From NCBI GenBank assembly GCA_002472565.1, contig DKSK01000011.1, positions 62,001 to 126,000 of the forward strand: a DNA stretch of 64,000 nucleotides. Direction: 5' to 3'. Under the pieces are notes generated by a model, which saw nothing but the letters and a program-made list of their open reading frames with translations, made no database searches and was not told the DNA's origin. Position 1 is the first letter of the stretch, and each line of letters begins with the position of its first letter. A program made the translations under genes and the position numbers. This document shows positions 35,628 to 44,036 of this stretch, piece by piece. The DNA comes from Bacteroidales bacterium UBA7258 (lineage in GTDB: Bacteria > Bacteroidota > Bacteroidia > Bacteroidales > UBA932).

Positions 35628-38339
35628 ATGAACAATTTCGGAATTAAGGTTCTGGCCGCGATTCTCTTATCCTCGCTTCTCTTCTCTGCATGTTCAAAGA
35701 AGATTGAACCGAAGGAGAAAACTTTTACGGTTGGATTCTCCCAGTGCACCGATGATATGTGGCGACAGATAATGATGATTCAGATGGAGTCAGAGGCGTC
35801 TAAGTATCCGGATTTGGAACTTATTATCAAAGATGCTCATAATGACACAAAACTTCAGATCCGGCAGATTGAGGAAATGATTGAGGACCATTACGATCTT
35901 ATCATCATTTCTCCTAATGAGTCTCAACCTATAACTAGCCCTGCGGTAAGAGCTTATGAATCAGGGATCCCGACTATTATATGGGATAGAAAAATCAATT
36001 CGGATAAGTTTACCACAGAAGTCAGCGCAGACAATTATGCCATAGGTCGTGACGCTGGGAATTACATTTCCAAAATTCTTCCTGAAGGGTCAGAGATACT
36101 TGAAATTACCGGTCTTATGGGCTCCTCCCCGGCTGCCGACAGACATAGAGGTTTCCGTGATGTAATTGACGGTAAATACAAAGTTCGGCAAATTTCTGGT
36201 GATTGGTCGCCATCGGTAGCCAAAGCTCGAGTTGAGGCTCTTGGCAATTACTCAGATATCGACTTGGTTTTCGGTCATAACGATGACATGGCCATTGCTG
36301 CCTATGATGCCATCTCGAAGAAGAGTATGAGTGAGGCGAGGAGAATAAAGTTTATAGGGATTGATGCTATTGTAGGTGTAGATGCTGTGTTGGATGGCAG
36401 GCTTACAGCTTCTTTCCTCTATCCTCCAGGAGGGGAATTTGTCATACAGACGGCCATGAAGATACTTCATGGGGAGGCCGTGGATAAATCCTACACCTTA
36501 AATTCTGAAACTGTTGATGCGAGTAATGCCGCAATTCTTAAGTCGCAGTCAACGCAGATTCTTTCGTACCAGAAGCACATCAACGACCAAAGGAGACGGA
36601 TTTCAGACATTCAGGGAGCCTATTTAACTATGAAGACTTCCTTTAGGCTTATGTCAGTTCTCTTGGCTTTTTTCTTCGTTCTTGGTGGAATCGTGGCATT
36701 CTTGACCATAAAAATGGTCAAGAAGAATGGAGAGCTTTCCGCCCAGTATCAGGAGATTGAGCGAAAGTCGGAAGAACTTGTAGCCCAAAATAGTAGAGTG
36801 GAATATGAAACAAACAGAAAACTTCAGTTCTTCACCAATCTGACCCATGAAATCCGTACGCCTCTGACCCTGATACTTAATCCACTTGATAAAATTTCTA
36901 AGAATGTGAAGGACCCGCTCATTCAAAAAGATATATGGACTATCCAGCGGAATGCCCAGCATCTTCTCAAGATAGTGAATCAGATCCTTGATTTCAGAAA
37001 GGTGGACAACAATAAGATGGGTCTTAATGTATCGGAAGTTGATATTGTATCATTTACCAATGAGGTGCTTAAGTATTTCGAGGCATATGCCGAGAGTGAA
37101 AAAATAATCTATAAATTCAGTTCTGATATCCCTTCTCTGAATCTGTGGATAGATACCGACAAGATTGAACAGGTACTTATAAATCTGATATCCAATTCGT
37201 TTAAGAATCTCAAACGATATGGTATCATCACTGTAAGGATTATGGACAATGTCGATTCGGTGATCATTGAGATCCATGACAACGGAAGAGGAATCAGTAA
37301 AGAAAACCAAGTTCATATCTTCGACAGGTTCTATTCTGTCGGCCAAGAGACTTCTCATGGTATCGGAATCGGCCTCCACCTAACGAAGGAATATGTCGAG
37401 ATGCATGGCGGAACTATTAAGGTGGAGAGTGAGGTGGACAAATTTACATCTTTCTATATTGAACTTCCGAAAGGTAAAAAACATCTGCCTGCCGACGTGA
37501 AATTTGATCTTGCATACAAAGACAAAGATATTCCAGAAAACTCGGAGAGTGATGTGACAATCAAAGAATTGTTGTCCAAGAAATACGATGAAACGCTACT
37601 GATAGCTGAGGATGAAGACGAAATTAGGGAATATCTCAAGGAGGAACTCTCGGCCAACTTTAGTGTGATAGCAGTACATGACGGACTTGAGGCGATGAAG
37701 AAAGTTGTGGATGAAAATGTGGCTATTGTCCTGAGTGATGTCCTGATGCCTCAAATTAACGGATTTCAGCTCTGTAAGAATATAAAGACCAATATTGCGA
37801 CATGTCATATTCCTGTCGTTTTGCTCACAGCGCTCACCGACGATACCCAGAGAATTTACGGAATAGCAGAAGGTGCTGACGAGTATATTAGGAAACCATT
37901 TGACATACGATACCTGAAAGCCAAGCTTATCAGAATTATGGAAGAGCGCAAGAACATGCAAAAACATCTTTTCGGTGGAGAAGGCTCATTCGTGAAGAAG
38001 ATGCAAGAGTTCCAGTGCGCGGACAATATCTTCAGAGACAAGCTCATGGTGCTTCTAGACCATAATTATACGGACTCAGACTTCAACATTGAATCCATGA
38101 GTGGAGGCCTCGGAATGTCGAGGGTGCAAATATACAGAAAGATTAAAGAGATTTTCGGCATCGCTCCAACGGACCTTCTTAAAAGGTATCGCCTAAGCAA
38201 GGCGGCGGAAATGTTTAGGGCGGGAGCGACACAGATTAGTGAGGTGGCTTATTCTACGGGCTTCTCGTCACCAGCCTATTTCAGCCATTGCTTCAAAGAA
38301 GTCTACGGAAAGTCTCCTTCCGAATATATGGCCCATTGA
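35628..38339 (+). CDS. Hybrid two-component regulator with periplasmic-binding-protein sensor
   Basis: 903 residues. A lipoprotein-like signal (LFSAC) precedes a type I periplasmic binding protein domain (about 33-305) of the sugar-binding family. A membrane helix (about 340-363) follows, then a histidine kinase (H407 in LTHEIRTPL; ATP-binding DNGRGIS and GIGIGLHLTKEY), a receiver (D704 in LSDVLMP) and an AraC-type DNA-binding domain (GMSRVQIYRKIKEIFG). This layout is that of BT1754, the fructose sensor of the B. thetaiotaomicron fructan PUL, and unlike the usual propeller sensors. It probably binds free fructose and activates this PUL. Confidence 0.92.
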   Translation: MNNFGIKVLAAILLSSLLFSACSKKIEPKEKTFTVGFSQCTDDMWRQIMMIQMESEASKYPDLELIIKDAHNDTKLQIRQIEEMIEDHYDLIIISPNESQPITSPAVRAYESGIPTIIWDRKINSDKFTTEVSADNYAIGRDAGNYISKILPEGSEILEITGLMGSSPAADRHRGFRDVIDGKYKVRQISGDWSPSVAKARVEALGNYSDIDLVFGHNDDMAIAAYDAISKKSMSEARRIKFIGIDAIVGVDAVLDGRLTASFLYPPGGEFVIQTAMKILHGEAVDKSYTLNSETVDASNAAILKSQSTQILSYQKHINDQRRRISDIQGAYLTMKTSFRLMSVLLAFFFVLGGIVAFLTIKMVKKNGELSAQYQEIERKSEELVAQNSRVEYETNRKLQFFTNLTHEIRTPLTLILNPLDKISKNVKDPLIQKDIWTIQRNAQHLLKIVNQILDFRKVDNNKMGLNVSEVDIVSFTNEVLKYFEAYAESEKIIYKFSSDIPSLNLWIDTDKIEQVLINLISNSFKNLKRYGIITVRIMDNVDSVIIEIHDNGRGISKENQVHIFDRFYSVGQETSHGIGIGLHLTKEYVEMHGGTIKVESEVDKFTSFYIELPKGKKHLPADVKFDLAYKDKDIPENSESDVTIKELLSKKYDETLLIAEDEDEIREYLKEELSANFSVIAVHDGLEAMKKVVDENVAIVLSDVLMPQINGFQLCKNIKTNIATCHIPVVLLTALTDDTQRIYGIAEGADEYIRKPFDIRYLKAKLIRIMEERKNMQKHLFGGEGSFVKKMQEFQCADNIFRDKLMVLLDHNYTDSDFNIESMSGGLGMSRVQIYRKIKEIFGIAPTDLLKRYRLSKAAEMFRAGATQISEVAYSTGFSSPAYFSHCFKEVYGKSPSEYMAH

Positions 38340-38374
38340 TGCTTTAAACAAACGTTTCCCTTAGTGCGCCGCAA

Positions 38375-38567
38375 GTTATATCAGGCTTCTACGGAGGGAA
38401 TGGAACCTTGAATGTGTCACAGGAAGCCAATATCTGAGGTGCGCGTTGCCCGTTCGGCCGCTCGTCGGTGCGATAAGTGCGATAGGATCTGAGGTGGAAC
38501 GGGAGCTTATGCCCGGGAATGAGAAATGGCGCTCTTGTAGACCAAGAGCGCCATTTCTCATTTTTTT
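38375..38567 (+). ncRNA. Candidate structured RNA ending in a strong terminator
   Basis: No protein frame is convincing between the regulator stop and the terminator. Possible pairings are ATAT..GGCTTC with GAAGCC..ATAT (about 38377-38436) and CCCGTTC with GAACGGG further on, before the 17-base terminator hairpin. A promoter is not evident, so it could equally be the 3' untranslated end of the regulator transcript. Low confidence. Confidence 0.25.
38521..38567 (+). terminator. Intrinsic terminator, right edge of the PUL
   Basis: Perfect 17-base stem (GAGAAATGGCGCTCTTG / CAAGAGCGCCATTTCTC), loop TAGAC, then A and seven T. Confidence 0.93.
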
Positions 38568-38621
38568 GCCGGAGGTCCTGTCCCGAAGGATGCCGGGCGG
38601 GAGCCTTGGACTTTGCCTTCC

Positions 38622-39353
38622 TTAGAGAACGCTTGGAAGTATGCCCTGGGCGTGGAGGAAGGCGTTAACTGCTACCGTCGTGAAGCAGAGCCAGATGAGG
38701 GCTGCAACTACTACACCGATGACCTTAAGCCTCTTCATCCAAATCTGGTTGTCCCAGCCGATGGTCTGGAACATGCTCCAGAATCCGTGGGTGAGATGCA
38801 GGAAAATCGCGCAGAACCAGATGATGTAGATTGCGAGAACCCACCAGCTGGAGAAGGTCTTTTCAAGAAGCATGTAAGGGTTTTCAGCCTCTCTTCCGGT
38901 GAACTCCATCAGCTGCATGTGAGCCCAGAAATGGGTGAGATGGAAGAAGATGATCCCGAGGATGACGATGCCCAGCACGAGCATATTCTTCGAAGACCAA
39001 GAGTCAGTTCTGGCGCGGCTTGCCACCTCGTAACGCTTCACACCTCCGCGAGCCTCGTAATTGAGGTAGGAAAGGTAGATGCCGTAGATGATGTGGACAA
39101 GGATTCCGAGGGCCAGGACAGGGACCATGATCGTGATGACGGCGGTGGACATGAAGTCACATCCTGCCGCGAAGACTCCATCGCCGGCACTCATAAGTTT
39201 GTCGGGATCTACATTGCCCCAAGTGCCCTTGAATGAATCGATAACGGAAAAGAAGTTGATGGTTCCGTGGAGAAGCAGGAAGATGACGAGAAATGCGCCG
39301 CTGACTGCCTGAATGAATTTCTTCCCGATCGAAGAACGGAAAAAGCTTGCCAT
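38622..39353 (-). CDS. sdhC: Succinate dehydrogenase / fumarate reductase cytochrome b subunit
   Basis: 243 residues, five membrane helices. Histidines placed as heme ligands are seen in LLLHGTINF (H29), LVHIIYG, FFHLTHFWAH and FLHLTHGFW, the pattern of the diheme five-helix subunit of Bacteroidetes and Wolinella. It anchors the fumarate reductase flavoprotein and iron-sulfur subunits and links them to menaquinone. In Bacteroidales the genes for those subunits normally follow directly; here nothing follows on this strand. It has its own promoter at 39402-39395. Confidence 0.93.
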   Translation of the reverse strand: MASFFRSSIGKKFIQAVSGAFLVIFLLLHGTINFFSVIDSFKGTWGNVDPDKLMSAGDGVFAAGCDFMSTAVITIMVPVLALGILVHIIYGIYLSYLNYEARGGVKRYEVASRARTDSWSSKNMLVLGIVILGIIFFHLTHFWAHMQLMEFTGREAENPYMLLEKTFSSWWVLAIYIIWFCAIFLHLTHGFWSMFQTIGWDNQIWMKRLKVIGVVVAALIWLCFTTVAVNAFLHAQGILPSVL

Positions 39354-39394
39354 ATCGTTGATTAAAGTTTTGTCCGAGTAATGTTTACGTTGGG

Positions 39395-39442
39395 CAAATA
39401 TAGTCTCTTTCTTGCAAGTTTCATAATATTTCGATAATTTTG
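39395..39442. promoter_or_regulatory. Divergent promoters of sdhC and pyrH
   Basis: TATATTTG on the minus strand (39402-39395) serves sdhC. TAATTTTG on the plus strand (39435-39442) serves pyrH. Both match TAnnTTTG. Confidence 0.65.
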
Positions 39443-39477
39443 TTTCTGCTTATAAATCATTTAAAAGCACTTAACAA

Positions 39478-40182
39478 ATGTATAGAAGGGTACTTTTGAA
39501 GCTCAGCGGAGAAAGCCTCGGAGGAAGGGCCGGGAAGGGCTTGGACACCCAGGCGCTTGATGCATATGCTTCCGAGATAGCCGAAGCCGCCAAGGCCGGC
39601 CTCCAGATAGCCATTGTCAACGGCGGCGGGAACATCTTTCGCGGCCTGCAGGGAGTAGGAAAGGGTTTCGACAGGGTTGACGGGGACAAGATGGGCATGT
39701 TGGCGACCGTAATCAATTCGCTTGCCCTCTCCATGTTTATTAAGGATCATGGGGTAGAGGCCAAGGTGTTTACTGCGACCCCGATGGAGCCTATCGCCAA
39801 ATATTATATGAGGGATGATGCCGTTAAGGTGCTGGAGGAAGGCGGAGTGGCCCTCATTTCCGGCGGTACCGGCAATCCTTTTTTCACCACGGACAGCGGC
39901 GCGGCGCTCAGGGCCTTGGAGATCAAGGCGGACGCCCTGCTGAAGGGCACCAGGGTGGACGGAGTTTATACGGCCGACCCGGAGAAGGATCCTACGGCTC
40001 AGAGATACGATGAGCTGACTTTTGACGAGGCCATGGAGAAGCACCTCAAGGTTATGGATCAGACGGCCTTCGCCCTCTGTGGCGAGGGAAAGATGCCGGT
40101 AATCGTCTTTGACATGAATTGCAGAGGAAATCTCACGAGGCTGCTAAAGGGTGAAAAGGTCGGGACTTTGGTCAACGTTTAG
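39478..40182 (+). CDS. pyrH: UMP kinase
   Basis: 234 residues of the amino-acid-kinase fold. VLLKLSGESLGG, IVNGGGNIFRG, ATPMEPIAKYY and TNPFFTTDSGAALRALE-like segments are family signatures (here GNPFFTTDSGAALRA). Phosphorylates UMP to UDP. Followed by frr after 97 bases, the common pyrH-frr order. A CCGGTA/TACCGG hairpin lies in the spacer. Confidence 0.95.
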   Translation: MYRRVLLKLSGESLGGRAGKGLDTQALDAYASEIAEAAKAGLQIAIVNGGGNIFRGLQGVGKGFDRVDGDKMGMLATVINSLALSMFIKDHGVEAKVFTATPMEPIAKYYMRDDAVKVLEEGGVALISGGTGNPFFTTDSGAALRALEIKADALLKGTRVDGVYTADPEKDPTAQRYDELTFDEAMEKHLKVMDQTAFALCGEGKMPVIVFDMNCRGNLTRLLKGEKVGTLVNV

Positions 40183-40279
40183 AATCCCCTGGTAGAATAA
40201 GGTATGTATTATAGGCCCCGGTAAGAAGTGCCGGCGGAGGGTACCGGAATTATTGACAACAGACTAAAATTGAAATACC

Positions 40280-40849
40280 ATGCTAACACCAGACGCAAAG
40301 AAGATCATCAGCGACTCTGACGAGGAGATGCAGATGGCAGTCAACTACCTCGAAGAGGATCTCAAGACCTACAGGGTAGGCAAGGCCAACCCGACGGTCA
40401 TGGCCAACGTCATCGTGATGTACTACGGAGTTCCTACTCCAGTGACTCAGGTGGCCTCAGTCACCGCCCCGGATGCAAGAACCATAGCCATACAGCCATG
40501 GGAAAAGAAGATGATTCCACTCATCGAGAAGGCCATCATGGATGCCAATATCGGCCTGACTCCACAGAACAACGGTGAGGTGATCCGCTGCAACGTACCG
40601 CCTCTCACTGAGGATCGCCGTAAGGAGCTCGTGAAGAAGGCCAAGGCCGCGGGCGAAGAGGCGAAGGTTACCGTGAGGAACAGCCGCCGTGACGGAATCG
40701 AAAAGTTGAAGAAGGCCCAGAAAGCTTCTCTCATCACCGAAGATGCCGAAGCGGAAGCCGAGGACGAGATGCAGAAGGTGACTGACAAGTACACCAAGAT
40801 GGTGGACGAACTTGTCGGAGCCAAGGAGAAGGACATCATGACCGTCTGA
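40280..40849 (+). CDS. frr: Ribosome recycling factor
   Basis: 189 residues; three-helix bundle protein that splits post-termination ribosomes together with EF-G. Family motifs include LKTYRVGKANP, IAIQPWEKKMIP, IGLTPQNNGEVIR and VRNSRRDGIEKLKK. Length normal. Confidence 0.96.
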   Translation: MLTPDAKKIISDSDEEMQMAVNYLEEDLKTYRVGKANPTVMANVIVMYYGVPTPVTQVASVTAPDARTIAIQPWEKKMIPLIEKAIMDANIGLTPQNNGEVIRCNVPPLTEDRRKELVKKAKAAGEEAKVTVRNSRRDGIEKLKKAQKASLITEDAEAEAEDEMQKVTDKYTKMVDELVGAKEKDIMTV

Positions 40850-40910
40850 ACCGGAAAAACATTACGGCGGCCTCTCCGAGAGAGGAATCGAGAGAAAGCC
40901 GTCATGAGTG

Positions 40911-40940
40911 TTTGATTTAAGGAAAATTTACTTAAATTTG
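40911..40940 (+). promoter_or_regulatory. Promoter of the aromatic amino acid operon
   Basis: TTTG at 40911-40914 and TAAATTTG at 40933-40940 are a full Bacteroidetes promoter with an 18-base spacer. Expected start near 40946, leaving a leader of about 160 bases before pheA. Confidence 0.75.
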
Positions 40941-40964
40941 CGATAGAAAGTCTGGAAAAAGACA

Positions 40965-41021
40965 ATGAGCAAGCGATTTTACTTCTACGCATCTTATTAT
41001 TACTATTATCAGTCAAGATAA
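40965..41021 (+). CDS. Phe/Tyr-rich leader peptide of the aromatic operon
   Basis: An 18-codon frame, MSKRFYFYASYYYYYQSR-stop, about 20 bases into the predicted transcript. It holds two Phe and seven Tyr codons, five of the Tyr in a row, next to genes for making Phe and Tyr. After its stop come GTCCG (41024-41028), which can pair with CGGAC (41087-41091) in the terminator, and then the terminator itself. This is the layout of ribosome-mediated attenuation: stalling at Tyr or Phe codons would let the antiterminator form. Role inferred. Confidence 0.8.
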   Translation: MSKRFYFYASYYYYYQSR

Positions 41022-41069
41022 TGGTCCGGAGCGTAGTGTAAGTCGAAAGATACAGCGTCGAATATAGCA

Positions 41070-41102
41070 GGCCGCCCGGAATTTTTCGGACGGCCATTTT
41101 TA
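41070..41102 (+). terminator. Attenuator terminator directly before pheA
   Basis: GGCCGCCCG pairs with CGGACGGCC with one mismatch, loop of about 8 bases, followed by ATTTTTATT. The pheA ATG is only five bases beyond, so the hairpin lies inside the transcript leader and controls read-through. Confidence 0.85.
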
Positions 41103-41106
41103 TTGA

Positions 41107-41943
41107 ATGAAAATGACAAGGGTGGCGATACAGGGATTCTCGGGCTGCTTCCACGAGGAGGCGGCTAGAAAGTTCTACAAGGAGACCCTGGACATAGAGC
41201 CTGAGATTGTGGAATGCCCGACCTTCGAAGGCCTTTTCCGCTCCATGGAACAAGGGGAGGCGGATGCGGCCGTGATAGCCATCGAAAATACGAGCTCCGG
41301 CGGGCTGCTCCAGAATTTCGAGCTGCTCAGAAAGCATCCATACAAAATCAAGGGGGAGGTCTATCTCCGCATCAGCCAGAATCTCATGGCCCTGCCCGGT
41401 CAGAAAATAGAAGACATCAGGGAGGTGAGGACTCACTACATGGCCATAAACCAGACCCGCCTCTTCTTCGAGAAAAAGCCATGGATTAAAGTCATGGAAA
41501 GCGAAGACACCGCAAAAAGTGCAGCAGACGTAGCAAGAGGTCACCTGATGGGAGTAGGCGCCGTGGCTTCTGAATTTGCCTCGAAGCTCTACGGCCTTGA
41601 AATCCTCGCTCCCGACATCGAGACCTACAAGCAGAATTTCACCAGATTCCTCATCCTCGACGATGAGGTGACCGTCCCCGAAGAAGCCATAGACAAGGCC
41701 AGCATATGTTTTACCCTGCCCCACTCCCCAGGCTCCCTCGCCCACGTTCTGACGATACTATCCTTCTATGACATGAACCTGACGAGAATCCAGTCCCTCC
41801 CTATCCCGGGGCATGAGTGGCAATATTTCTTCTACGTGGACATAAAATTCCAGAGCTATAAGCGTTACGTCCAGGCGCTTGCGGCGGTGCGTCCGCTTGT
41901 GGATGACTTCAATATTCTGGGCGAATATCCTGCGGCAATATGA
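41107..41943 (+). CDS. pheA: Prephenate dehydratase
   Basis: 278 residues: a dehydratase domain (VAIQGFSGCFHEEAARKFY; NTSSGG; NFTRFLIL with the TRF motif needed for activity) and a C-terminal ACT domain (about 200-275, GSLAHVLTILSFYDMNLTRI) that usually gives feedback inhibition by Phe. The ACT motifs read GSLA and QSLP instead of the common GALV and ESRP. Makes phenylpyruvate from prephenate. ATGA overlap with the aminotransferase. ATG at 41113 is an alternative start. Confidence 0.93.
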   Translation: MKMTRVAIQGFSGCFHEEAARKFYKETLDIEPEIVECPTFEGLFRSMEQGEADAAVIAIENTSSGGLLQNFELLRKHPYKIKGEVYLRISQNLMALPGQKIEDIREVRTHYMAINQTRLFFEKKPWIKVMESEDTAKSAADVARGHLMGVGAVASEFASKLYGLEILAPDIETYKQNFTRFLILDDEVTVPEEAIDKASICFTLPHSPGSLAHVLTILSFYDMNLTRIQSLPIPGHEWQYFFYVDIKFQSYKRYVQALAAVRPLVDDFNILGEYPAAI

Positions 41944-43145
41944 TAATAAGACCTGCAAAGAGGACCGGAAGCGTCCAGGAGTATTATTTCTCCAGAAAGA
42001 ATAAGGAAATGGCGGCCCTGAATGCCGGAAGAACGGAAAAGGGGCTGGACAAGATAGTGAATCTCGGCATAGGCGCCCCGAACGGCATGCCGCCGGAGGC
42101 TGCGATTGTCGCTCTCGTCGAGGCGGCCCGCCAGAAAGGCAACCACGCCTACCAGAGCTACACCGGCCTCCCTCAGCTCAGGGAAGCCTTCGCCAAGTGG
42201 TACGAGAGATACTACGGCGTGACCCTCGACCCGTCTTGCGAAATCCAGCCGCTGGTCGGTTCTAAGGAGGGCATCCTCCTGATTTCCCTGGCCTTTCTCG
42301 ACAAGGGCGACAAGGTGCTCGTCCCGGATCCCGGCTATCCTACCTATACCTCGGCTTCTAAGCTGACGGAGGCGGAAATCCTTACCTATGACCTTACGGA
42401 GGAGTGTGGCTGGCTCCCGGATTTCGAGGCCATCGAGAAGATGGACCTCGACGGGGTCAAGATTATGTGGACGAATTATCCCCACATGCCGACCGGGGCG
42501 AGGGCCACTCCGGAACTCTTCCAGAAGATAACGGACTTCGCCAGGAAGCACGGAATCCTCGTCGTCAACGACAATCCATACAGTTTCATCTTGAACGACA
42601 GGCCTCTCTCCATATTGGCGGCGGAGGGAGCAAAAGATTGCTGCCTTGAGCTTAATTCCCTCTCGAAGGCCCACAACATGAGCGGTTGGCGTATCGGAAT
42701 GGTGGCGGGCGCGGCCGATCTCATAGCCGAAGTCCTGAAAGTCAAGAGTCAGATGGATTCGGGAATGTTCAAGCCGCTCCAGCTTGCCGCCGTGGAGGCT
42801 CTCGGCCAGGGGCCGGAATGGTTCCGGGACTTGAATGAAGAATATAGGAGGCGCAGGGTGGAGGCCGGAAAGATTATGGACCTCGTCGGAGCCCGCTATG
42901 ACCATGATTCGGCCGGCCTCTTCCTTTGGGGCAGGGTCGGCGCTGACAACAAGCTGCTCGGAGGCACGGACCCGGCCAAGACTCTCGGAGAGAGGGTTTC
43001 GGACAGGATTCTCTATGACGCGGGAGTCTTCATCACGCCTGGTTTCATCTTTGGCCGGAACGGCAGGGACTACATCAGGATTTCGCTCTGCTCCGACTGT
43101 GACGTGTACAGGGAGGCCTACAAGAAAATAAGCGCCCTGCTCTGA
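41940..43145 (+). CDS. Class I/II aminotransferase (aromatic amino acid operon)
   Basis: 401 residues, fold type I PLP enzyme. The PLP lysine lies in NSLSKAHNMSGWRIGM; VPDPGYPTY and NDNPYSFI are family motifs. Placed between pheA and tyrA, it probably transaminates phenylpyruvate and hydroxyphenylpyruvate to Phe and Tyr. General annotation would be aspartate or LL-diaminopimelate-type aminotransferase. Starts inside the pheA stop. Confidence 0.88.
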   Translation: MIIRPAKRTGSVQEYYFSRKNKEMAALNAGRTEKGLDKIVNLGIGAPNGMPPEAAIVALVEAARQKGNHAYQSYTGLPQLREAFAKWYERYYGVTLDPSCEIQPLVGSKEGILLISLAFLDKGDKVLVPDPGYPTYTSASKLTEAEILTYDLTEECGWLPDFEAIEKMDLDGVKIMWTNYPHMPTGARATPELFQKITDFARKHGILVVNDNPYSFILNDRPLSILAAEGAKDCCLELNSLSKAHNMSGWRIGMVAGAADLIAEVLKVKSQMDSGMFKPLQLAAVEALGQGPEWFRDLNEEYRRRRVEAGKIMDLVGARYDHDSAGLFLWGRVGADNKLLGGTDPAKTLGERVSDRILYDAGVFITPGFIFGRNGRDYIRISLCSDCDVYREAYKKISALL

Positions 43146-43174
43146 GTCCCCATGAACATGAAAATCAAGATACA

Positions 43175-44029
43175 ATGATAGTCGGAATTATAGGAATCGG
43201 CCTCATAGGAGGCTCCATGGCCATAGACCTGAAGAGAAGGGGCTATGCCGAAAAGGTGCTGGGCGTCGAGAAGGAGCCTGTCAACGCCGAAGCCGCCCTG
43301 CGTATCGGCCTTGTGGACGAGGTCGTCGGGGTTGAGGACTGCATAGACCGCAGCGACCTCATAGTAATCTCCATCCCGGTCGGGGCGGCCGTCAAGCTGC
43401 TGCCCCAGGTTCTGGACCGCTTCAAGGGAAAGGGCTATGACGACAAAATCGTGATAGACACCTGCTCGACCAAGAGCCAGATAACCCGCAGTGTCCATTA
43501 CCACCCTTACAGGGGCCGTTTTGTCGCCACCCACCCAATGGCCGGGACCGAATATTCAGGTCCATGGGCTGCGGAACCGAATCTCTTCGACGGAAGAGCC
43601 GTCATCTTCGCCAATGCGGAAGAGTCTGACCCTAAGGCTCTCGCCATCGTCGAAGGTCTCTATGACACCTTGAACATGAGGCCTACCTACATGAACGCCG
43701 ACAATCATGACGTCCATGTGGCCTATGTCTCCCATATTTCCCATGTGACCAGCTTCGCCCTCGCCCTGACCGTCCTGGACAAGGAAAAAGACGAAAAGCA
43801 TATCTTCGATCTGGCTTCCGGAGGCTTTTCTTCGACAGTCAGACTGGCGAAGAGTTCAGCCGATATGTGGGTGCCCATCCTGACCCAGAACAGGGACAAC
43901 GTCCTTCGCGTAATCGACACCTACATCGACAAGATGAAGCTGTTCAGGGAAGCCATCGCCAATTATGACGAAAAGGCGATAGCAGAGCTGATCTGCGAGG
44001 CCAACAAGATAAAGAAGATAATCAGATAG
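43175..44029 (+). CDS. tyrA: Prephenate dehydrogenase
   Basis: 284 residues. Rossmann motif GIIGIGLIGGSMAIDL at the N-terminus, then HPMAGTEYSGPWAA with the substrate-binding histidine and the helical dimerisation domain (VAYVSHISHVTSFALAL). Makes hydroxyphenylpyruvate for Tyr. No C-terminal ACT domain. Third gene of the operon. Confidence 0.92.
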   Translation: MIVGIIGIGLIGGSMAIDLKRRGYAEKVLGVEKEPVNAEAALRIGLVDEVVGVEDCIDRSDLIVISIPVGAAVKLLPQVLDRFKGKGYDDKIVIDTCSTKSQITRSVHYHPYRGRFVATHPMAGTEYSGPWAAEPNLFDGRAVIFANAEESDPKALAIVEGLYDTLNMRPTYMNADNHDVHVAYVSHISHVTSFALALTVLDKEKDEKHIFDLASGGFSSTVRLAKSSADMWVPILTQNRDNVLRVIDTYIDKMKLFREAIANYDEKAIAELICEANKIKKIIR

Positions 44030-44036
44030 ACATATT

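Noticed and set aside
40447..41745. Long minus-strand frame of 432 codons
   Set aside because: Antisense to frr and pheA, both clear genes; low-complexity translation.
41865..43175. Long minus-strand frame of 436 codons
   Set aside because: Antisense to the aminotransferase; no recognisable domain.
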